The translations under genes and the position numbers were made by a program. From Chara braunii (Eukaryota > Streptophyta > Charophyceae > Charales > Characeae): a stretch of 48,710 nucleotides of DNA. The DNA lies in contig BFEA01000183.1 of NCBI GenBank assembly GCA_003427395.1, positions 2,336,697 through 2,385,406 of the forward strand, given 5' to 3'. Shown here one piece after another: positions 40,429 to 48,710 of this stretch (position 1 is its first letter; every line of letters starts with the position of its first letter). The notes under the pieces were generated by a model, which made no database searches, was not told the DNA's origin, and was given only the letters and a program-made list of their open reading frames with translations.

Positions 40429-41060
40429 CAGATTCGCCCTAGCTCGTCTCCTTATGGTGCCCTTGTCCTATTTGTGCCCAAAAAGAAAGGTGAGTTACCT
40501 CTCTGTATTGATTATAAAGGGTTGAATGTCGTTAGTGTTAAGAATGTCGAACCTCTTCCGCGAATTGACGACTTACTTGACCAGTTACAGGGATGCAGGT
40601 ACTTTAGCAAGATCGACTTGAAATTTGGGTACCACCAGATCGAGGTGGAACCCTCCGATCAGCATAAGACCGCTTTGCGGACCAGGTATGGCCACTACGA
40701 GTTCGTGGTAATGCCTTTCGGATTAACGAATGCCCCTGGCACTTTTCAAAGGTCAATGAATGACTTGTTTCATCAATGGTTGGATAAGTTTGCCATTGTC
40801 TATCTCGATGATATTCTAGTGTACAGTAAGACACTAGAAGATCATGAGAAGCACCTTTGTTTGATGCTGGGGAAGTTTCGTGAGGGCAACTTCAAAATTA
40901 ATCCCAAGAAATCCGAGTTCGCTAAATCCGAAGTGTTATACTTAGGACACATAGTGAACGAAGACGGTCTAAGGTCGGATGAGAAAAATAATTCAGCAAT
41001 TAGAGATTGGCCACAACCTAAGTCTATAACTGAATTGCGATCTTTCCTTGGTCTAGCTAC
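40429..41060 (+). pseudogene. pol: B reverse transcriptase, truncated
   Basis: Carries [20 protein letters not shown], '[14 protein letters not shown]', MPFGLTNAPGTFQ and IVYLDDILVYSKT with an intact YLDD. It ends at LRSFLGLAT, just before the RNase H, where sequence jumps into a minus-strand A LTR. RNase H, integrase and 3' LTR of B are missing. The apparent open frame to 41454 is a chimera with the LTR. Confidence 0.88.
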
Positions 41061-41062
41061 CG

Positions 41063-42051
41063 CTCAGAGATATGGAAACCAAGAACACAGTTCGGATGCA
41101 AACTCGCTTCAACAGGGCTACAGTTCGGATGCAAACTCGCTTCAACAGGCTATGGTGCCCCAGCACCTATACATCCCAACTCTCGTCACTTTGTCCAACA
41201 CCACTGTTCGCTCACACTTCAACTCTGGATCACCCTGGATATCCCAAATGCAAACCATTGTATACTTGCACACTCGCACACGCCACTCTCTCTCCTATCA
41301 GCTATGGCGGCTATGGTCGCTGCCTACCCTTTCGCTATGGCTAAGCTTCCTTCTCGCCCACTTCGTCTTCAGGCCTACTGCAGACCACCTCGCACAAGTC
41401 GTTGTAGCAGCGCTTCCGCGTGGCTTACGCAGGAATCAATGCATGGCTGGGTGATGACTCTTGATTTATACTTTTGTAACTCCGTGGTCTGCCCCTCTCC
41501 ACCAGGCCTATGGTGCACACAATCCCTCATGGTACTTGCTTGACTGGACTGAGACTGCTGGACCGGTACGGTTGACTGCATGGGTTTGCACTGCCAACTC
41601 AATGTTGTCGCACCGCCGACGTAATGCAGTTGAGCTCACCACTTGCCCACTTGCCTCTGACTAAAACGTGAGGCAGCTTCGAAAGGCCACGTCCGGACCT
41701 CCCGGAAGTCTGTGGACTTGGCCTTTCGAGTATTGTAGCAGCTACGACCTTGACCTTTCAAAACTGTAGCAGCTACGACCTTGACCTTTCAGGATTCCTA
41801 CAGCTACGACCTCTACAGGGTTGTGACTCCTACTTGGCAGATCTATAGATCGAACCCCTACCATTACACAGACCTACGACAGACAACAACAACTCTTAAA
41901 ACACAAGTCACGGGTTCAAACACTCGGGGTCGACACTGATATTGTACACAGGTAAAGTGAGGACTAGGGATCGAGCCCTGGGACCTGCATCCGCTACTAC
42001 TAACAGGTGAATACCTGCATCCGCTACTGCTAACAGGTGAATACCGTTTCA
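41063..42051 (-). mobile_element. 3' LTR of element A3, end truncated
   Basis: Reverse complement of the A2 LTR; 'ctcagagatat' at 41065 corresponds to about 35005 in A2. The last roughly 85 bp of the LTR, through the GATTGCA end, are missing at the B junction. The outer boundary at 42051 (sense TGAAAC) is preceded by sense GGCGGGAG, a likely polypurine tract. It has a TATA-like site near 41465, U3 repeats at 41732-41815 and a duplicated 31-bp block at about 41088-41148. Confidence 0.8.
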
Positions 42052-42583
42052 CTCCCGCCGACCTAAATTCGAGGTCCTCCGAGAATAGCTCAGTCTAAGG
42101 CAGGACCTTTTCCCTTCCTTTCTCTCTCGTAGGCTCTCACTATGTCAGGAGCTGATTCTAGAAGTTCAGTGATTCTAGAAGTTCAGTCGTAGTAAACCAG
42201 GGATCGTCCTCGGGTTCCTAATACGCAAATCGAACCTCGTATTTTTTCTATGGACGACCTCTACCTCCTGTTCTGAATGCGTCTTCACCTACAATGTCGT
42301 CAATGTCGTACCTTCAGTCCATGTCTGGGGGGATCATGGATCTTCTGGATGGAAACTGTTGACATGTGACACAGGGCAACAACTTTGACGCATGAAACAC
42401 GGGGCAGGTGTGGAGGTGTGTTGGAATCTCTACTGTGTAGGACGGCCCATCCTCTCCACCCTTAACTTCCAAAACTGGCCACGGTCCTCTTGTGATGTTC
42501 TCCTTAGGCACAAACTCTTTAGACTTGACCCAGACTAAGTCGCCTACTCGAAACTGCGACGGGCGACGGGCGACGGTGCTCAT
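42052..42583 (-). pseudogene. pol: A3 integrase C-terminus and 3' region
   Basis: FRVGDLVWVKSKEFVPKENI, 'GPWPVLEVKGGEDGPSYTVE' and HTCPVFHASKLLP form the C-terminal module that precedes the 3' LTR. Similarity to A1 (EPEDD..F..TELLE) continues in broken frames to about 42170, where 'ttctagaagttcagt' is duplicated. Confidence 0.8.
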
Positions 42584-43600
42584 TGGCTTGCTCTATCATT
42601 CTATGTTGGGCCGTCCTGAGGTTCTCTACAACGGTAGCTAACTCCTTTTCGTGCTGCAACGCAAACTCCCTAGTACCGGGCGGTAGCCTATGAGTCTGAT
42701 CCCGGTTAAGCCCCTCAAACGGTCTAAGTGGTCTAAAGGTCTTAGTGCAACTCGTTGGGAGTGCGACAGATAGACAAGTGCACGTCGTTATTGTACGAAT
42801 TGGCTACTTTGGGCAACATCTCATCCCAATTGGTCTGATCCAGTCTAATGTACATACGCAAAACTTATTGAGGACCTTGTTCATCTGTTCAGTCTGATCG
42901 TTAGTCTCCGGACGACGGCTAGATGACATCAACAACTTGGAGCCATAGACTCCCATCAACTCCTACCAGTTCTAACTAGTGAACCGGGTGTCTCTATCAC
43001 TAACTATAGACAGTGGAATCCCGTGTTCACTGACCCAATGATCAAAGAACTTCTGAATAACCAACTATGTACGTGCCTCTAAGGGCAAAGGAACAAAAAC
43101 AGCATATTTACTGAATCTATCAACTATTACCATAACTTGCCTCTTCTCGTGCCTACTCTTGACATGGGTGTCCATAAAGTCAATGGACACTGAGTCTCCT
43201 GGCTGATCAGGAATAGGCAAGGGTTTGAGAAGACCTAGAGGGGCACGCGTAGAGGTCTTATTTCTCTGGCAGACCTTACAACTGCGGACATACTCTATGC
43301 AGTCGGCCTTCATCCCAGACCATATGGACGCGCGCATGAGGTTAGCTAGACTCTTTTGCCAACCAAAATGTCCCTCAATATTGTGTCATTCCCCTAGGAT
43401 CAAACTACAAATCTCCTCACTATTAGGAACGTACAATCAGTCAACTACGTTAGTCTTTTCGAATAGCAGCCCATCAGTAGTGCGGTAGTCTGGTTCGGAT
43501 TTTGGGGCCTCCTTTACTCTCTTGAGGAGGTCACCATAGATAGGGTCCTGCGCATACGCCTCCTTAACTTTTTGTTGCAGGTCTGTCCCTATATCCAGAT
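42584..43600 (-). pseudogene. pol: A3 integrase
   Basis: In 43337-43065 the end of the zinc module (CKVCQRNKTSTRAPLGLLKP) and the core start (VSIDFMDTHVKSRHEKRQ, 'VIVDRFSKYAVFVPLP') are intact. The rest of the core to 42584 is recognisable only in pieces because of many stops (for example sense TAG codons near 42990 and 42890). Confidence 0.75.
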
Positions 43601-45100
43601 AATGAACTATCGCTCAAAGTAGTCAGCTCTCCTACTCAGAGCGTCCGCAACTACATTATACTTCCCTTTGACTGGCTTAAGCTCAAAGTCATATTGGTCT
43701 AATATGCGACCCACCTAGTAAGCTTAGGTGTCATCTTGGCCTGCGTCTTCAGCCACCTTAATGTCTCGTGGTCAGAGTAGACTTTGAAGTGCCTCCCAAG
43801 CAAGAAGTGCTTCTAGTGTTCTAATGCTTGCCTGAGAGTGTAAAGTTCCCTCTCGTAGGTAGATGTCGCTACCTTCTCTGAAGGCATCCTAGCAGACATG
43901 AACTCTACGCGTCTATATCCGTTGCCATCGTCTTGCTATAATACAGCACCTATATCATACTGGCTCGCGTCAGTGGTGACGACGAAAGGTAAGGACGGAT
44001 CGGCTACCTAGACCGGGTACTCTATCAACGCCTGCTTCAACTTCTTCATAGCGGACGTGCAATCCTTGTCCCATCTCCAGATTGTTTCTTTCTTCAACAA
44101 CCTGCGAAAGGGTGCAGCGATGGTGGACAAGTTTCTCACAAACTTCCTGTAATAGTTAGCTAGGCCTAAGAACGACCACAACTATGTCAACGGGCGGGGT
44201 GTAGGCCAATCTCTAATCGCTACGATCTTACTATCTTCCGGTTTGATGCCACCTCCGTCTAAGATATGGCCTAAATACACAACTTGGGTCTTTGCCCATT
44301 CGCACTTCTTGATCTTGAAGTTGGCCTCTCTCAGATTCTCCAAGACCTACCTTAGATGACCCTCGTGCTCCTGGAGGGTCCTACTGAACACTAGAGTGTC
44401 ATCTAAGTATACTATAAACCTATCTAACCACGGGCTAAACAAGTCGTTCATACAACGCTGAAAAGTTGTTGGCGGGTTGGTTAGTCCGAAGGGCATAACT
44501 ACAAACTTGTAGTGCCCATATCTAGTTCGGAACGGGATCTTATACTGATCATCGGGATGGACCTCTATCTAATGATATCCGGACTTCAAGTCTATCTTTG
44601 AAAAATACTTGCAGCCCTTCACCCGATCTAAAAGATCATCTATACGGGGCAGCGGCTCAGCGTTCTTCACGGTGATAGCATTCAGACCCTTATAGTCAAT
44701 GCACATTCTAAGCCTCCCTCCTCCTTTGGGACAAATAGAACAGGTGCTCCAAATGGAGACGAACTGGGCCTAATCCAACCCTTCTCTAGTAGTTCATCTA
44801 ACTGCTTGCGCAGCTCCTCCAATTCCAGCGGGGACATCCTATACGCTGCTCCTTTAGGAATCCTGCTGCCAGGTTCGATCTCAATGCGATGCTGGATGGG
44901 CCGCGGGACTACCCCTGTAGGCGGCTTAGCTAGATCTGTGTACTCTTCCAGCAGCTTGGCAATGGCGGGATCTATGGGCTTTTCCTCTTTAGGCTCAGTA
45001 ACTGGCCTAACATAGGCTACAAAAACTTGTTCTTCTAGTTGCTCCTTCTGCACTAACCTCGCGAACACAAGGCGCTAAGGCAGCAATGTGTCAGGGAGTT
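43601..45100 (-). pseudogene. pol: A3 reverse transcriptase and RNase H
   Basis: 45068-44682 is open: EKPIDPAIAKLLEEYTDLAK, 'GVVPRPIQHRIEIEPGSR' and [15 protein letters not shown]. Downstream the sense strand still shows TDASQYD, YERELYTLRQALEH and YSDHETLRWL of RNase H near 43980-43760, and a YLDD-region equivalent near 44400, but with frequent stops. It is the uninterrupted equivalent of the A1 gene cut by the Penelope-like element and C. Confidence 0.78.
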
Positions 45101-45760
45101 GTCTACTCCTGACACATGAAACAGACGGGCAGTCTTGACCCCGCCTGACGGACGAGGGAGCCTACACTCGTGCTCTTTCAAATGGAGTGTGGCCTGGGCT
45201 GCCTCTCCCCAGTCCATTCATAGGACTATATCGAAGGGAAGGCTGTCCTCTACGAGGAGAGTAAGGGAATGGAGAACTTTCTCCACTTTCCCATCTTTCT
45301 CTAGGCGAAAGTACGCATGGACTCCCTCTACGTAATCCTCTACTCACATTGTGCGATTGTCTGCGAGGATACTCACTATGGGATCTGTTAACTTCTGGAC
45401 TTTTAGCCCCATCTTCAACTTTTGCAGCGCCTTTCAACTAATATAGTTGCGTGTGGCCCCACTATCTACTAGGGTCCCTACTCTACCTCTGAAAATCTCT
45501 ACGTCTACTAAAACTAGTTGTCCCCTACTCTCCTTCTGGCCCAGGCGGGCATTCTCTCCTTTAACTCGTCGACCCCGCCTGTAACGGAAGTGCCTAGAGA
45601 GACTCTGACACAAGCAGCCTCTGAACAGCTGTCTAGGCACCGACCTGCAACCTCTGCCATCGGCAAATGTGGTGTGGGAGTTTCTTGCTGGCTCACTCTC
45701 GCTTCCCCACATGGCCTTGTGGTAGGGGGCAGTTGCTACCCTTACCGGCGGCTGCCTTTT
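45101..45760 (-). pseudogene. pol: A3 protease
   Basis: GQLVLVDVEIFRGRVGTLVD runs into SGATRNYIS, the protease active site, then TAG at 45434. Sense similarity to A1 (EGVHAYFRLEKDGKVEKVLH) continues past the stop. Dead by nonsense mutation. Confidence 0.8.
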
Positions 45761-45798
45761 GACCCCTGAGCAGCCGAACGGGCCTCTCTATACTTTGG

Positions 45799-47701
45799 AC
45801 AGTATTTAATGATGTGGCCAGGGTCACCGCAATATACGCAGTGCCCCTGATCCACACGTTGTTGCCATAAGCGTTGGTCCAAGCCCAAGTCTTCCCAAGG
45901 CCGACCCTGTGGCAGTCGTGGGTGTCATCCGCCTCTCCAAGAGGGTGCCCTGTTTCCCCTATTCGGTGACCGATTCCCTCTATTAGGCGACCCATTCCCT
46001 GAACAGTTTTGCGGGGGACCTTGACCCATTCCTCCCACTTGGCGGTTTCCTCCTCTAGCGCCAACACCCTGATCGCTCTGGGAACTGCCCCCTGAGGCCC
46101 GGCCCCCTTGGCCCTGGCCTCTACCTCCTCCTTGCGGCCTCCCTCCAACCGCGACAGCAGCATATGTCCTCCCCTGACTAACGCTACTGTCCTCGTCCTC
46201 GAGCCCCGACTCAATCTGCTCGTAGGGCACTTCGTCTACATCACCCTCATCTAAAGTAAGGATCAAATGATCCTTGGTCTTGACCTATCCTGAGATGGTG
46301 CGACCTTTCCACTTTTTGCCCTTGTCTAGGTCCTTATGCCAAAAAGTGGAGATTGACATGGACCGCACTTCAAAGGCTACCACTTTTCTGCTCAAAGCGT
46401 AGTAGGTCATGGTAGGCTGCTGACTCTTCTCAAAGAAATGTTCGCGCAGCTGTTCGGGCATTGCACGATAGAAGAGGTTGACCAGTTGGGTCTTAGTGAC
46501 CCCATGGTCCGGGACGGCGATTAGCTCGTCCATCACACCCTTGAGTGCTCTAGCACTCTTCCTCTGACGAGAGTGGATGGTTTGCAATCTATCGGAGGCT
46601 TTGACACTAGGTGAGACATTTGCGAATCGTTCACGCAATAATGTAAGGAAATCGATGAGGGGAGTGAATGCAGAATAAGTGACTAAATCATCATTACAGT
46701 TGGCGGCGCGACACAAGGAACGAGCGAAGCTCGTTGCTTCGTCTCGCACGGCATGGACAGCTATAAGGACATGCTCGTCCCGAGAGACCTTCTGCAGATG
46801 TACATAGGTTTTGACATTGGCTTCCCAATTGTCAAAATTCTCCTCTTCCTTCCCGCTATAGGAGTTAGGGAACTTCACCTTGACAGGCTCCCTTCGGTGA
46901 CGTGCTTCCTCCTCCCTGGGAGCAGTCAGTCTGGCGCCTTCTATTACACCCGTGCAATAACGCTCCGTGCCCTCTAGGCGGGCCTTCACCTCCGCGCCCA
47001 CCTGCGTCGCTAATTCCCTTGCAAAGTCCTTGAGTCCCAGCCGTATAGACCGCAAGGCAATGTCCTGACCTCTACCAAACAGATATTGTTCTTCCTGGAC
47101 CTGGGCCAAGCGCTCTATGTTTCTCACCATGATCTCCATCTTCCGCAGTAGGTCCACCTGCGTCGCCATCTGCGCTCTTTGCTTCTTTACCTCCTCCAAT
47201 TCTTTCACCGCCTCCATTCTCCTTTTCTTCTCCCTCGTCAATCGGAACTTACACTCCATCCTCTTCTCATCTTCTATAGCCTGCCGCTTGAGTGGGTCTT
47301 CTTCTGCATCCCACTCTCTCATGGCCGCCTCTTGTTCTTCCATGGGCACATACATTAGTGCCTCCTCTTCTCTCCCAGGGATAAACCAACAATCCACTCC
47401 GTAATCTTCTTCTCCATCTGATCTTCCTTTGTTCCACTGGATTCTCCTCTTCCTTCTGTCCTTCGCCTTTCCAGTGGCAATTCTTCTCCCTCTCCCTCCT
47501 CTTCTACTACCTTGACCTTCTCTTCTTCTTCTTTCTTTACCCTTTTTTCTCCTCCTCAATCTTCTTCGACTTCGCCGCCTGTTCTTCTATCAAGGCCTTC
47601 TTCTTGGCCTCCTCTCTTCTCTCTTTCAGGATGGCAGCGGCCTTCACATCATGCTCTGCTGTATAAGGGGAGGTGCTCGTTCCTGTACGCGTGTCTACCA
47701 T
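45799..47701 (-). pseudogene. gag: A3 gag
   Basis: The start at 47701 (MVDTRTGTSTSPYTAEHDVK) shares its motif with A1. A frameshift near 47550 leads into the 424-codon frame 47559-46285 with coiled coil (EKKRRMEAVKELEEVKKQRA) and capsid (VKFPNSYSGKEEENFDNWEA to 'LVNLFYRAMPEQLREHFFEK'). A TAG at 46285-46287 interrupts, then the acidic tail (LTLDEGDVDEVPYEQIE), Gly/Arg-rich region (46150-45930) and zinc knuckle CVYCGDPGHIIKYC at 45799-45840 follow. It is the best guide to the intact order in A1. Confidence 0.85.
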
Positions 47702-48710
47702 GGTGACAGACGCACAACAAAGTGACGGTTCCGCTCCTCACCACTTAGACATCCCCCCTGACCAACTTACTTAAGACTAACTCAGTCTATGGACCACAGG
47801 ATCTGTATAGAACCCTATCAAAAATGGTCTCTAGCCTAGACTCTAATACTACAGCCGACGTCCCCCCTGACCAACTTACTTAATACTGACTCAGTCTATG
47901 ACCACAGGATTTGTATAGAACGGTGTCAACTATGGTCTCTAGCCTAGACTCTAATACTACAGCCATCACTACAGGATTTGTTGCTGACCAGGAGGCATTT
48001 AAGGAGATCCCCCGTAACTCCTCAGGAATTCTTTAACGTCGCAAACAAAACGACGCGGTCAGTAGATCCTCTCAAAACTTAGACGGCCCATTGTCCAGCC
48101 CACATCTCGGAGTTTGGGCCTACCGTGCCACACCTACCAGCCCGCCGATCAGTACCGGTCCTTGGGAGGGTTCGTGTCCTCCGGGACAGTCGAGTCGTCA
48201 AACACAGTCTTTAGCCCTACTCAGCCCGTGTGGGTTTGGTCAACGAGGCCTTATCCTTCACACACGGAATCCTATCACCTGGACAAAAGGGACTCGATGC
48301 AGAAAGAAGAGAGACAGACTCAGACTCAGCAAGTACCATAGGGTGAGTGCACATCCATAGGGCGAGGGGTTAGGCTAAGGGCTTGGCGAGGTTTATACCA
48401 ACTCCAGATTGGTCAAAATCATGGTCAACGGCTCCAGTCAACGCCTCGGTCAACGCTTGGTCAACATGGTCACACCCCGGTCAACGCTCCGATCAACCCT
48501 CTGGTCAACGCCCAATCAACCTCTAGGTCGGCTATGGCTGCCGACACCTGCTTCCTCGCCAACCTCCCTTCTTTTCCTCCTTCACCTTTCTTCTTTCTCG
48601 CTCTTTTTTCTTCCCTTTTTTTTTTTTTTTTTTTTTGTTCCCCCTCGGCTATGTCTGTCTTCAACTTCGTTGTCCTTCCTTCCTTCTCCCTCTGCTATGT
48701 CTTCTCTTTC
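47702..48710 (-). promoter_or_regulatory. A3 leader (5' end outside window)
   Basis: Leader of A3. A 109-bp unit starting 'atcccccctgaccaac' is duplicated at 47751 and 47860. The TTGAC array (plus-strand GGTCAA) lies at 48411-48510 with about seven copies. GCCATAGC (sense) occurs at about 48530, and a T-run of about 23 at 48612-48635 is followed by pyrimidine-rich DNA (purine-rich in sense), as in A1. Primer site and 5' LTR are beyond the window. No gene is supported at 47702-48410. Confidence 0.65.

Noticed and set aside
40474-41454. 326-codon RT frame with an unusual C-terminal extension
   Set aside because: The last roughly 130 codons are antisense LTR sequence read through after the B/A3 junction.

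Overview
This window is nuclear DNA from a plant-lineage eukaryote with a large, repeat-rich genome. A charophyte alga or early-diverging land plant fits best. The reasons are chromovirus-type Ty3/gypsy elements primed by an initiator-tRNA-Met-like site, a plant-style PDAP1 homologue, a plant-type mitochondrial ccmF fragment, a U6 snRNA pseudogene, and a Penelope-like element whose endonuclease lies before its reverse transcriptase, an arrangement reported from the green lineage. The species assignment is inference. Almost all of the window is transposable elements nested inside one another. One cellular protein gene is convincing.

Layout. 1-88: terminal piece of a minus-strand LTR (family A). 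224-830: a 607-bp hAT-like non-autonomous DNA element packed with TCCGGA palindromes. About 840-31566: one old Ty3/gypsy element, A1 (+), split by three later insertions. Insertion X (4487-10105, TGTCGG...CCGACA ends, GCGG duplicated) is non-coding, satellite-like, and itself holds a 5'-truncated LINE. A Penelope-like element (11189-18476, near-perfect 12-bp target duplication) sits between the A1 protease and reverse transcriptase. A full Ty3/gypsy chromovirus, C (19210-28215, minus strand, two LTRs, ATGT duplicated), interrupts the A1 reverse transcriptase. 31567-34123: the main stretch outside large elements, with a U6 pseudogene, a probable organellar group II intron remnant, a tandem repeat, and the intronless PDAP1 homologue (33385-33903, minus). 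34124-35292: 5' LTR, primer site and leader of a second A copy (A2, +). 35293-~41060: Ty3/gypsy element B (+), inserted in the A2 leader and cut off at the end of its reverse transcriptase. ~41063-48710: a third A copy (A3, minus), running off the window on its gag-leader side.

How the parts work together. A, B and C are LTR retrotransposons with the same logic: LTR promoter, tRNA primer site, long leader, gag with coiled coil, capsid and zinc knuckle, then protease, reverse transcriptase, RNase H and integrase. A1, A3 and B carry many stops and frameshifts; C is the least damaged. The Penelope-like element carries a zinc knuckle, a long coiled coil, a GIY-YIG nuclease and a reverse transcriptase in that order. 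A 5'-truncated copy of itself lies directly upstream, giving the LTR-like 'pseudo-LTR' layout of that class. A 165-bp mitochondrial ccmF fragment lies inside its coding region.

Caution on assembly. Two perfect 38-bp Tn5/Nextera mate-pair junction adapters (17804-17841 and 30492-30529) remain in the sequence, and three N positions are shared exactly by two repeat copies. Order and spacing near these points should not be trusted as genomic.
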